Of a stretch of 64,000 nucleotides of DNA, positions 9,176 to 17,058 are shown piece after piece. The notes under the pieces were generated by a model. That model made no database searches. It was not told the DNA's origin and was given only the letters and a program-made list of their open reading frames with translations. Position 1 is the first letter of the stretch. The number at the start of each line of letters is the position of its first letter. Made by a program: the position numbers and the translations under genes. Source of the stretch: Paenibacillus sp. Root52 (GTDB lineage Bacteria; Bacillota; Bacilli; Paenibacillales; Paenibacillaceae). The stretch covers positions 1 to 64,000 of the forward strand of contig NZ_LMFO01000007.1 of the NCBI RefSeq assembly GCF_001426865.1, in the 5' to 3' direction.

Positions 9176-9522
9176 TTGCTGGAGTCATTTATCCCCGTGG
9201 GGACAGTGAGGCAGCACTAGTAAATGCATTGTCTGAACTACTTAACCAGCCAAATTATAAATTTGCAGAGATGATTGTCCCGAGAGCACTTGTACTTACC
9301 GATCACTTTGCACCTGAAGGGCATAGTTCAGATCGCGAGTATCTAAGCTTTATCTTTAATCCACAAACTACCATTTTAGAAATATCGAGTACAGATCATA
9401 CAGTAGTCATTCCGGAATGGATTATAAAATACTATAAACCAGTTAATGTAACTAAAATCAACCCACAAAAAACTAGTGACAAATTAGTTTATCTCCTACA
9501 TTTGAACTCAGAGGATAAATAA
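9172..9522 (+). CDS. Hypothetical protein, 116 residues
   Basis: Family not recognised; soluble mixed alpha/beta composition. Starts in the ATGA overlap with the 8975 gene. A strong terminator follows, closing the 8.5-9.5 kb unit. Confidence 0.75.
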   Translation: MIAGVIYPRGDSEAALVNALSELLNQPNYKFAEMIVPRALVLTDHFAPEGHSSDREYLSFIFNPQTTILEISSTDHTVVIPEWIIKYYKPVNVTKINPQKTSDKLVYLLHLNSEDK

Positions 9523-9533
9523 AATCCCTAATA

Positions 9534-9576
9534 AACAGACCCCCACCATACAATAATATGGCGGGGGTCTGTTTTG
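9534..9576 (+). terminator. Rho-independent terminator
   Basis: Stem AACAGACCCCC/GGGGGTCTGTT extended by CCAT/ATGG, then T4. The hairpin could also serve the convergent gene. Confidence 0.85.
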
Positions 9577-9631
9577 TCGTAGAGCGAACATTCAGCTCAT
9601 TCTAAAACCAGCAAATTGACACTTTTAATTA

Positions 9632-10270
9632 TCAAACTAGTCTAGGTATGTAGGACTGGAAAGCAATAATAGCTTCTTCAACTTCTATAGAAGTCATTCC
9701 TGCATAAAACAAGGTTTGTCTAATTTTATCAATATTATTGATATAAATATCTCCGATTTCTTTTTTCAGAGTGTTTAACATCCCAGGCTGCATACTTTCA
9801 GGAATCGGTTCACAAAGTCCATAATCGAGCCGCCTAACATCTCCAGATTCCAACCAAATGACACTTTCGGCTAACTTAGTGTCCCAATCTTTATATCCGG
9901 ATGAGAGTAATGCCAATTCAGTTAAGTAAAAGTCATAAATTAAATTCGTAGGAAGTCTTCCATGTGTTTTTTTGTAGGTACCTAGGTTTAAACCATCAAC
10001 CCACTGGGTTAAAACGAATACACCCGATGAGTATGCATATAACGTGGGAGTCATTGGTTCTTCTTGCAACGCAGCTAACGCTTGCCATTCATTGTTACCG
10101 TCTTCTCTAGCAGCCTTAGGTCTGTAGACTTTCAGGCAAAAATCATCAATCTTGTATACCGTCGATCTACCACCGATGACAGCCGGTTCTATTTCAGGGT
10201 ATAGACCATGATTATGAAGAGTTGAAAGCAGATCCTCAATGTGAGTTGGAATCTCTTTTAAAATTTCTAT
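9632..10270 (-). CDS. Kinase-fold protein with unusual start
   Basis: About 212 codons. An N-lobe-like GGRSTVYKIDDFCLKVYRP (glycine loop plus the Lys position) is followed by hinge-like VLTQWVDG and a degenerate catalytic segment ending LDYGLCEP, resembling the DFG of Rio/aminoglycoside-phosphotransferase folds. The HxD..N motif is not clear, so activity is uncertain. The fold begins upstream of any in-frame ATG/GTG/TTG: candidates are ATA 10270 or ATT 10264 after AAAGGGGGGG, or TTG 10295 if the G7 tract were one base shorter. A frameshifted or rare-start gene. Confidence 0.65.
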   Translation of the reverse strand: MEILKEIPTHIEDLLSTLHNHGLYPEIEPAVIGGRSTVYKIDDFCLKVYRPKAAREDGNNEWQALAALQEEPMTPTLYAYSSGVFVLTQWVDGLNLGTYKKTHGRLPTNLIYDFYLTELALLSSGYKDWDTKLAESVIWLESGDVRRLDYGLCEPIPESMQPGMLNTLKKEIGDIYINNIDKIRQTLFYAGMTSIEVEEAIIAFQSYIPRLV

Positions 10271-10334
10271 GAGTAACCCCCCCTTTGTATTGCAATTTGC
10301 CTCAAGTATAACGTACGGATAAGAAATGTAATAT

Positions 10335-10364
10335 ACTATTTACAGTAAATGTGATTCTGTACAT
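10335..10364. promoter_or_regulatory. Operator-like dyads upstream of the RTP homologue
   Basis: ATTTAC-A-GTAAAT (10338-10350) adjoins ATGT-N8-ACAT (10349-10364). In B. subtilis, rtp is autoregulated by Ter sites just upstream, so these are candidate binding sites; the match to the Ter consensus is not clear by eye. Confidence 0.45.
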
Positions 10365-10432
10365 ACAAAGAAAGGATTCCCTATCAGATTGAAGTCAAAC
10401 TATAGGGGAATGAATCAGGAGGAGATCAAGAA

Positions 10433-10792
10433 ATGGCCTTTATGATTGCCCAGCGCGCCTACATAAAACTATATCTAATCACCATGGTGGAACAACATAG
10501 AGGATATGGATATGAAATGTTAGAGGTAATGAAAAAAGAGTTCGAGCAGTACGGTTACGTCCCGCCACAAAGTGAAATTTATCGAGCTCTACATGAACTA
10601 GTTCAACAGGGCATATTCTACCGAACCAAAAAACTTAAGGGGACGGATCCCAAAGTAGATTTTCAAGAGATTGTGTTATATCACTTTACAGATGACGGAT
10701 CTGATAAAGCTGACCTATACAAGAAGCAAGTGAAAGCTGACTTGGATCGGTGTATTGGCATGCTCCACAAAGCAGTCCACGATAATTATTGA
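10433..10792 (+). CDS. rtp: Replication termination protein (RTP) homologue
   Basis: 119 residues, winged helix. It aligns along its whole length with B. subtilis RTP (122 aa) as I remember it: QRAYIKLYLITM, then YG.EMLEV, SEIYRALHEL, EIVLYHF and LYKKQVKADLDRC near the dimerisation helix. RTP dimers bind Ter sites and arrest DnaB in one direction at the chromosome terminus. Its presence beside plasmid-like genes suggests fork control or, alternatively, a PadR-like regulatory role. GGAGGAGAT precedes the ATG, and candidate operators lie upstream. No Ter consensus was recognised elsewhere in the window. Confidence 0.85.
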   Translation: MAFMIAQRAYIKLYLITMVEQHRGYGYEMLEVMKKEFEQYGYVPPQSEIYRALHELVQQGIFYRTKKLKGTDPKVDFQEIVLYHFTDDGSDKADLYKKQVKADLDRCIGMLHKAVHDNY

Positions 10793-10849
10793 TAAAGATA
10801 AACCATGATATGAAAAAATCAAAAGTAAAGGTTATTAAGGAGGATTATT

Positions 10850-11866
10850 ATGGGTGGTAGAGATACAGCAAAAGGTATCAAGATACAAGGAGTTGTCGCG
10901 GTTTTGAATTCACTTACGAAAGAAGACTGGGATACCGTAACTATTGAACCTGAGGGAACGGATAAAATCGATATAAAATGGGAGCTAAATAATGGTAAGA
11001 CAAGAATAGAGCAAGTCAAAAGTACAGAATCACAAATCCGAAAAACTCAAATGTTAACTTTTGTAAATGAAATGATTGCCGAAACACCTTCAGCAGAGGA
11101 GTATGTTTTAACTGTTATAGGTAGTATGACTGAGGACACTTCAAAGTTTGTTGGTTCACTAAATAATGGAACATTAAATACTTCACAATTAGATGATTAT
11201 AATCACCTAAAAAACAATTCGGATAAAGCAACAATAATTGTTAGAGGGTTTGATTTCGAAGCTTTAGAAGCGTTAGCATCCAAACTATTGCACAAATTAT
11301 ATGAAACTAAGAATATAACTTTAAGAGCGGGAGAATTAGAAAAAAATACTTCTGCGCTCTTTCATGAATTTGATCGTTTACCTATATTGCGAAAAAGCTT
11401 AAGTAAAACAGACCTTGAAGCTATGTTACTCAACTGGATTGACAAAGCAACGAATAGTGATCTAAATATGAATGACAGAATAGAGTTGAGAGAGGCTCTT
11501 CTTGAGTTCAGAGATGAATTCGATTCATTACTGAACTCATTATTCGATCCAAATTATAAGTCGAGAGAAAAAATTTCTGATATACATAAGAAACATGAAC
11601 AAGTTTTCTCCATCTACGAAATTCAAAAGAGATATTATAACTTGTTAAATGAACTTCAGGGATATGACAACACCAGAAAGTTAATGCTTAAACTTTATGA
11701 AGAAGATTACCTACCGATAAAAAATACCACACAAGAAGAATATAGCAAATTACCGAAAATCCTGAATGATTTATCTTTCAATCAGATTCAGGGGAAAATT
11801 GAGAGCTCCGAGCCAATAAAACAATTTTTTGCTTACTTAGATGAATTGATAAATCAAGAATATTAA
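10850..11866 (+). CDS. Predicted PD-(D/E)XK-type nuclease, defence-like
   Basis: 338 residues. The N-terminal 100 read as a restriction-nuclease-like core: GGRDTAKGIKIQGVV, an acidic residue in DKIDIKWEL, then EQVKST (E-x-K), as in Cap4/DUF4297-type effector nucleases. The rest is helical and charged, without a recognised sensor domain. AAGGAGG lies six bases upstream. It is followed by a GTCGCT/AGCGGC hairpin and a two-TM protein, which might be a partner. Nuclease assignment is motif-level inference. Confidence 0.65.
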   Translation: MGGRDTAKGIKIQGVVAVLNSLTKEDWDTVTIEPEGTDKIDIKWELNNGKTRIEQVKSTESQIRKTQMLTFVNEMIAETPSAEEYVLTVIGSMTEDTSKFVGSLNNGTLNTSQLDDYNHLKNNSDKATIIVRGFDFEALEALASKLLHKLYETKNITLRAGELEKNTSALFHEFDRLPILRKSLSKTDLEAMLLNWIDKATNSDLNMNDRIELREALLEFRDEFDSLLNSLFDPNYKSREKISDIHKKHEQVFSIYEIQKRYYNLLNELQGYDNTRKLMLKLYEEDYLPIKNTTQEEYSKLPKILNDLSFNQIQGKIESSEPIKQFFAYLDELINQEY

Positions 11867-11980
11867 TCAAGGTGATACCCAATATAAAGGTTTATTATAA
11901 GGCTGCCTGTTTATGTTCTGACTTGTTACCAGCTTAGATAATTCTAACTCTCATTCGAGGGAGGACCCTATTCTATTTAA

Positions 11981-12005
11981 AGTCGCTATTATAGCGGCTC
12001 TTTTG
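11981..12005 (+). terminator. GTCGCT/AGCGGC hairpin terminator
   Basis: AGTCGCTA/TAGCGGCT stem followed by CTTTTG. The same hairpin type recurs near 18.2, 19.5 and 21.9 kb. The rest of 11.87-12.18 kb shows no convincing gene. Confidence 0.65.
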
Positions 12006-12178
12006 TTTGCGGAAACTGTCAGGCTTAAATAATTCGACGATTGTTTAAAAGAGAGGGATTACTCTTATCAGCTTGAATATCGCGGCTATTTGTTGATGAA
12101 CAAGTAATGAAAGTTTATCAAGCTATGATGCAATTTGATGATATATTTAAGTACATGACAAACATTAAGGAGGATAAT

Positions 12179-12868
12179 GTGGAATTTATAAAATCTTATT
12201 ATAAGAAACATAAGCTACTATTGATACTACTAGGTCTTGCAACAGGTATTCCTATACTGATTAGTCAGTTCATTCGAATTCCAACAGGCAGTTGGACTAT
12301 TGGTAACGAAGAAGCGTGGGTTAGCTTTTTTGGAAGCTATCTAGGCGGGATAATTGGTGGAATTATCACACTGTATGTCTTTAAAAAGACGATAGAAAAT
12401 CAGGCACAAACACAATCGGATTTGTTAAAACACCAAGAAGAGATTAGGAAATTATCTATGAAGCCATACTTCACTGCTAAAACGGTTAAGAGTTTTAATA
12501 ATGATGACCCACCGTTCAACATCAATTATTATGTGTATGATGTAGAGCAGCTTTCATCAATCAAAAGTTTATATACTTTAATTAGAATTGAGAACGTGGG
12601 TATGGGAAATGCTATACGTATAAATTTTATTCCTGAACCAAAATTTTATACTAGTGTTGATCTTGATCCATTGACCTTAAAAGTCGGTAACTCCATGATT
12701 ATAAAATTAAGTTTAGACACTACACCGGACAAAGACGAGTTTATCCTACAAGTAAATTTTACAGATTTAATGGGACATAAATATTCACAAAATATTAAAC
12801 TCTTAAAATTTGAAAATGAGATTGTTGTAAGTTCGATTAGTGAACCTCGTCCCGTAATCTCCATCTAA
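12179..12868 (+). CDS. Two-TM membrane protein with cytoplasmic beta-rich domain
   Basis: 229 residues. Two predicted membrane helices in the first 80 (LLLILLGLATGIPILI; FFGSYLGGIIGGIITLYVF), a short coiled coil, then a soluble beta-rich domain. GTG 12179 is chosen because AAGGAGG lies five bases upstream; an in-frame ATG at 12107 lacks a site. The pattern is common in phage- and plasmid-borne proteins near defence genes; function unknown. It could work with the preceding nuclease. Confidence 0.75.
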   Translation: MEFIKSYYKKHKLLLILLGLATGIPILISQFIRIPTGSWTIGNEEAWVSFFGSYLGGIIGGIITLYVFKKTIENQAQTQSDLLKHQEEIRKLSMKPYFTAKTVKSFNNDDPPFNINYYVYDVEQLSSIKSLYTLIRIENVGMGNAIRINFIPEPKFYTSVDLDPLTLKVGNSMIIKLSLDTTPDKDEFILQVNFTDLMGHKYSQNIKLLKFENEIVVSSISEPRPVISI

Positions 12869-12904
12869 AAATACATAGGTAAATATAAAATAATTATGTC
12901 CTCA

Positions 12905-12937
12905 AAACCATCACCTGAAAAGGCGGTGGTTTTTTTG
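12905..12937 (+). terminator. Rho-independent terminator
   Basis: AACCATCACCT/AGGCGGTGGTT (one wobble, one mismatch) with GAAA loop and T7. Confidence 0.8.
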
Positions 12938-12955
12938 AATACGTAAATAGGATAT

Positions 12956-13042
12956 ATGTTTCAATATTCAGAATTCCAGATCGATCCAACCCAACAATGG
13001 GCATCCTTTCAAGTAAAAGAGCTGCCCCAATACATAGAATAA
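12956..13042 (+). CDS. Small protein, 28 residues
   Basis: ATG 12956 follows AGGATAT and opens 28 protein-like codons (QIDPTQQWASFQVKELPQ). It fills the space between a terminator and the next gene. Function unknown. Confidence 0.4.
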   Translation: MFQYSEFQIDPTQQWASFQVKELPQYIE

Positions 13043-13080
13043 GCAGCATATAAAAACTAGAATAGAATGGAGCAATATAA

Positions 13081-13500
13081 ATGAATATTGAACTTTATAC
13101 AGATAAGAAAGAGATCTTGATACATGCCCCAGAATTAGAATCCCAGATACGGCATGAGTTAAATCCATTTGCATTTTTACTTAATCAACAATTAATTGCC
13201 TATGGAGAAATAGCCATCTTAGAAGATCGATCGCTGGAGATTAAGATGCTTCAAGTCATTGAAGAAAAACGAGGTTACGGGAGAATTTTTGTAGACTATC
13301 TAAAAACTATACCTGGTATTAAAGAATTGTGGGGAGAAGCTCTTCCTGAAGCCGTTCCATTTTGGCAAAAGGTAGGTGCATCCTTCGACCCGATGAGTTA
13401 TGAACACTATCTTAATAACAATGATAAAAATGAAGAAGGTTTTTTAGTTCCATTCACAATCAAACAATATCGTAAAGGGGACCAAGATTATGACTTTTAA
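13081..13500 (+). CDS. GNAT-family acetyltransferase-like protein
   Basis: 139 residues. GNAT features: strand pair AYGEIAILED..LEIKMLQV, an acetyl-CoA loop region EEKRGYGRIFVDYL, and the family ending VPFWQKVGASFD. Substrate unknown. ATGGAG lies about ten bases before the ATG. It overlaps the next gene by 11 bases and starts a three-gene run (13081-14296). Confidence 0.75.
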   Translation: MNIELYTDKKEILIHAPELESQIRHELNPFAFLLNQQLIAYGEIAILEDRSLEIKMLQVIEEKRGYGRIFVDYLKTIPGIKELWGEALPEAVPFWQKVGASFDPMSYEHYLNNNDKNEEGFLVPFTIKQYRKGDQDYDF

Positions 13501-13819
13501 TACCGGCTGGAACCCGAGCAAGACAGGGTACCATTTTCAATCAAAAGAAGAATACCAGGCACTTGTTATTCCATATCTAAATTTAAAGAGCGGGGATAAG
13601 ATCTGTATTAATGATAACAAACATATCTGGGAGGTTGTAAACACGAATTTAGATCCTGTTTCTCATACTGAAGCCGGTGTATATTGCAGATCTACGGTCA
13701 CAGTAAGAACAAAGTGTGGGTACTATGGATGTGTAGAACGTGAGGCAATTGCTTGTCAAATCCAAGATGAAAAAGACTATTTAGAGTTCATTAATGGTGG
13801 CCAAATGCTTCTATTTTAG
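13490..13819 (+). CDS. Hypothetical protein, 109 residues
   Basis: Family not recognised; beta-rich with conserved-looking Cys (RTKCGYYGC). AAAGGGGA lies eight bases upstream, inside the preceding gene. Confidence 0.75.
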   Translation: MTFNTGWNPSKTGYHFQSKEEYQALVIPYLNLKSGDKICINDNKHIWEVVNTNLDPVSHTEAGVYCRSTVTVRTKCGYYGCVEREAIACQIQDEKDYLEFINGGQMLLF

Positions 13820-13855
13820 ATAGATGAATACGAATGAAGGACGTGAGATGCTGTC

Positions 13856-14296
13856 ATGAATAATTTAGTTGCCACGAGAACAAACCTAAACCAAATTATT
13901 AAATGGTCATCCTCCAGATATAATTCGCTAAAGAAAAGAGAAGTGGTCAGCCAAATTCTCTTTTATATTGAACGAGGAACTGACATAGTTGAGATCTATG
14001 AAACTGGTACATATACTGAGAAAACAGGTGGTCAAGGATGGGATTACAAATTGACCATTAGCAACGGTCAGGCTTTGCTGCAGGAAATAGGCAACAATAA
14101 TCAGAGTTACCTTTTGAACCCATCATTAAAAAGAAACGTATATAGCGGAGCCAAATCCATCATACTGAAACAACCTGTATACGCATGGCATAATCAAATA
14201 ATAGGTATTGAATTACATGTCGTGGATGAAGAACATGATAGATACTTTATCTGTTTAGACGATCATCCATATTCACTTCAAAAGGAGTATGGTTGA
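13856..14296 (+). CDS. Hypothetical protein, 146 residues
   Basis: Family not recognised; mixed alpha/beta. The start is fixed by an out-of-frame ATG at 13848 that stops after three codons; the ribosome site is weak (GAAGG at long spacing). Confidence 0.7.
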   Translation: MNNLVATRTNLNQIIKWSSSRYNSLKKREVVSQILFYIERGTDIVEIYETGTYTEKTGGQGWDYKLTISNGQALLQEIGNNNQSYLLNPSLKRNVYSGAKSIILKQPVYAWHNQIIGIELHVVDEEHDRYFICLDDHPYSLQKEYG

Positions 14297-14365
14297 CGTC
14301 ATTTCATAAGAATGAACGAGTTTTATTCCGGAAATTTAGGACTAAAACGTAAAAATTTATAATTT

Positions 14366-14386
14366 GCCGCCTTCGGGCGACTTTTT
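14366..14386 (+). terminator. UUCG-loop terminator
   Basis: GCCGCC-TTCG-GGCGAC followed by T5; a small stable tetraloop hairpin. Confidence 0.7.
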
Positions 14387-14401
14387 CATTTAGGAGAATG
14401 G

Positions 14402-14761
14402 ATGATGACACAAAAATATGATGCTGCTGCAGCAATGCGTGAGCTACGACGAAAAAGAAAAGAACAGGGGAAATGCGTATATTCTAACTGCGATGCCCCG
14501 CTTGATACCAAGACAATGTGCGAAAAACACGCAAATGCCATAAGACAGAAAAAGCAAAAACAAATAGAAAAAGGACTTTGTGTATACTGTAATGAACCAC
14601 TAAACACGGGTACGAAGTGTGAAAAGCATTCAGAAAGAAAATATAAAGACTCTCCATTAAGGAATTCTGGCCATAGATACCCGCTAGAACGACGTTCTAA
14701 GCTTGATCAGAATGTTATGGTTGGGTCTAATTGGAGGCAGCAAAAACGAAGAATGATGTAA
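14402..14761 (+). CDS. Duplicated Cys/His zinc-finger protein
   Basis: 119 residues with two copies of a C-V-Y-x(1-2)-C...C-E-K-H unit at about 25-45 and 61-80, each able to bind one zinc. Basic throughout (RRKRKEQGK), so nucleic acid binding is plausible. AGGAG lies five bases before ATG 14402 and eight before the alternative 14405. It sits between two terminators. Confidence 0.8.
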   Translation: MMTQKYDAAAAMRELRRKRKEQGKCVYSNCDAPLDTKTMCEKHANAIRQKKQKQIEKGLCVYCNEPLNTGTKCEKHSERKYKDSPLRNSGHRYPLERRSKLDQNVMVGSNWRQQKRRMM

Positions 14762-14771
14762 TATGATACGT

Positions 14772-14804
14772 AAAACGACCAGTCCTAGGCTGGTCGTTTT
14801 TTTT
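14772..14804 (+). terminator. Rho-independent terminator
   Basis: Perfect stem AAAACGACCAG/CTGGTCGTTTT with T8. Confidence 0.9.
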
Positions 14805-14836
14805 ATAATGGACAAGTACATATAAAAATTTACCTC

Positions 14837-14885
14837 TTGCATAAAGAACGTGTGTTCGGTTTATAATATATACAAACACACGTTC
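14837..14885 (+). promoter_or_regulatory. LexA-controlled promoter with two SOS boxes
   Basis: GAACGTGTGTTC (14846-14857) matches the Firmicute LexA box GAAC-N4-GTTC exactly and lies between TTGCAT and TATAAT. A second, one-mismatch copy in reverse orientation lies at 14874-14885. The polymerase operon should be damage-inducible. Confidence 0.85.
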
Positions 14886-14905
14886 TAAAAACAGGAGTGA
14901 TCTTA

Positions 14906-16144
14906 TTGACTAAGCAGCGAACCATAATGCTTATTGATATGCAGTCGTTTTACGCTTCAGTCGAAAAGGCAAAGATGCCTCAATATGAAAACAAACCTTT
15001 AGCTGTAGCCGGTGATCCAGCGAGACGTTCCGGAATTATTCTAGCTGCTTGTCCATTGGCGAAAGCTAAAGGGGTTTCTACTGCCGAACCACTGTGGCAA
15101 GCTCTACAAAAATGCCCTGATCTAATTATTGTAAGACCACATATGCAAGAATATATAGAGGTATCAACTCAAATTATGAGGATAATTGAGGAATTTACAG
15201 ACCTGGTTGAGCCGTATAGCATCGATGAACTATTTGCCGACGTGACCGGATCGTTACATCTTTTCGGAAATGACCCAATTAGCATGGCCAAGCAAATTCA
15301 AGACAAGATCCTCAATGATACCGGCGTGTATGCCCGAGCTGGCATAGGAGAAAACAAGATCATCAGTAAGCTTTGTTGCGATATGATTGCAAAAAAAATA
15401 AAAGGTGGTATTTTCTACCTCAAGAAAGAGGAGTTACACCTCCACATTGGTGATAAGCCCATAAGAGACATGTGGGGAATAGGCTCAAGAATGGAAAAAC
15501 ATTTATGGAAAATGGGCGTCCGAACTATTCGAGACCTGGCAAATACCCCTCTCTCCAAACTGAGAAACAAATGGGGAGTCAATGGAGAAGTGATCTGGAG
15601 AGTAGCAAACGGCTATGACGATTCACCAGTAACCATAGATACACATAGCACGCAAAAGGATATTGGAAACGGCATGACACTTCCTAGGGACTATGCAGAG
15701 TCCTGGGAGATCGAAGTAGTCATCCAGGACATTTGTACAGAAGTCTGCAGAAGAGCCCGTAAAAAGGGACTGATGGGCAGTGTAGTGTCTGTAAGTGTGT
15801 CTGGAGCTGATTTTGATCACCCTACAGGCTTTCATAGGCAAGTTAAGCTTCCAGACCCAACAAATATAACGGTCGATGTCTGCAAAATGGCTAAACGTAT
15901 ATTCCATCACTATTGGGACGGGCAGCCAGTACGGCGTGTAGGTGTATCCCTTTCTCAACTATCGGACGCAGATACATACCAATTGACCTTATTTGAAGAT
16001 CAAGAGACCAAACGTGCCATAGATAAAGTCATGGATGACATAAAAGATCGATTTGGGGATATAGCCATTCTACGAGCCAGCTCGATCACCGCAGCCGGTC
16101 AAGCGATCGACAGAGCATCTAAAATTGGGGGGCATTACAAATGA
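14906..16144 (+). CDS. uvrX: Y-family DNA polymerase (UvrX/PolY2-like)
   Basis: 412 residues. Catalytic signature MLIDMQSFYASVE at the N-terminus and YSIDELFADVTG near 100 supply the metal-binding acidic residues. Fingers, thumb and little-finger regions follow, and QLTLF near 360 is a beta-clamp-binding motif. It resembles B. subtilis UvrX/YqjW translesion polymerases. TTG 14906 is chosen for AGGAG eight bases upstream over the GTG overlapping that site. Directly downstream of LexA boxes and overlapping yolD by ATGA, the usual layout. Confidence 0.93.
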   Translation: MTKQRTIMLIDMQSFYASVEKAKMPQYENKPLAVAGDPARRSGIILAACPLAKAKGVSTAEPLWQALQKCPDLIIVRPHMQEYIEVSTQIMRIIEEFTDLVEPYSIDELFADVTGSLHLFGNDPISMAKQIQDKILNDTGVYARAGIGENKIISKLCCDMIAKKIKGGIFYLKKEELHLHIGDKPIRDMWGIGSRMEKHLWKMGVRTIRDLANTPLSKLRNKWGVNGEVIWRVANGYDDSPVTIDTHSTQKDIGNGMTLPRDYAESWEIEVVIQDICTEVCRRARKKGLMGSVVSVSVSGADFDHPTGFHRQVKLPDPTNITVDVCKMAKRIFHHYWDGQPVRRVGVSLSQLSDADTYQLTLFEDQETKRAIDKVMDDIKDRFGDIAILRASSITAAGQAIDRASKIGGHYK

Positions 16145-16506
16145 GCAGAAAGCTTGAAGCCAATGGGTTATGGGAGTCGAACCGCATGATGTTACCCCAG
16201 CACAAAGAACGAATTAATGAGCATCGAACACAAATTCAGTATCAGTCCAAACCTATCATTCATGATGACGAGTGGGAAATCATTGCTCAAAATTTAGAGA
16301 TGTCCCTCAACTATACTATCCCGGCAAGTTTTGAGGTCTTTAACGAATTGGGGAACTGGTATGTACATGGGACGGTCACGTCCATTAGTAGGCAATCGAA
16401 TAAAATCAAAATTGAGAAGGATCATGGGTTTGAACATGTCGATTTTGATCAATTGATCTCTGTAAAACTGGAAAGTGGAGGCGGATTCGGTGAGGCAGAC
16501 TTCTGA
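16141..16506 (+). CDS. yolD: YolD-family protein
   Basis: 121 residues. Contains the YolD hallmarks MMLPQHKERINEH and a beta-rich domain (WYVHGTVTSISRQSNKIKIE). YolD genes follow uvrX-type polymerases in Bacillus and phages; the role is unproven, probably linked to the polymerase. The four-base overlap implies coupling. Confidence 0.85.
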   Translation: MSRKLEANGLWESNRMMLPQHKERINEHRTQIQYQSKPIIHDDEWEIIAQNLEMSLNYTIPASFEVFNELGNWYVHGTVTSISRQSNKIKIEKDHGFEHVDFDQLISVKLESGGGFGEADF

Positions 16507-16864
16507 GGAACTTGCTCTGGTAAAGAGGGCTATCGAGCTGCCATATTTATTGAGCTCTCTAGAAATTGATAAAAATAAAATTTTGGATTCAAATGTGAAG
16601 ATGAAGTCCCTGTATGTCAATCATCTAGACCATATGCAGAATAAGATCTCTTTGGAAATGTACAAATTAAAACTGAGTATGAAAAAACATCATATAAAAA
16701 TAATTAAAGAGAATAGATCCGAGCTCAGTTTATCCGTGGATTACTCCCTAAAAGGTTATAGACATGAAATGACATTGTTATGGAGCAAAGTGAAAGTAGA
16801 TATTACTTTGATCCTTACGGAAGAGATGAACCTTGATATCACAAATTTAAACAGACAAACATAG
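16490..16864 (+). CDS. Third gene of the polymerase operon, unknown
   Basis: 124 residues, family not recognised; basic and helical. GTG 16490 has GGAGG eight bases upstream, inside yolD, and overlaps it by 17 bases. The location implies LexA control and a possible accessory role in translesion synthesis. Confidence 0.7.
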   Translation: MRQTSEELALVKRAIELPYLLSSLEIDKNKILDSNVKMKSLYVNHLDHMQNKISLEMYKLKLSMKKHHIKIIKENRSELSLSVDYSLKGYRHEMTLLWSKVKVDITLILTEEMNLDITNLNRQT

Positions 16865-17058
16865 GGGGGTCACTATATCGTCTAATAAAGAGTGCTAATT
16901 AGCTTCTTAGGAACGTATCTCACAATAGAATATATCATCATCTGAATTGTGGTAAAATCATCGCATACAAGTTCAAGGACTTCATTACCTGGACTAAGCA
17001 GCGTGATAACTCAATAGTTCTATAAATCTATAATCGAGACTCGTTAGGAGAAAAAACA

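Noticed and set aside
12107..12178. N-terminal extension of the two-TM protein from ATG 12107
   Set aside because: No ribosome site there, while GTG 12179 has AAGGAGG at ideal spacing.
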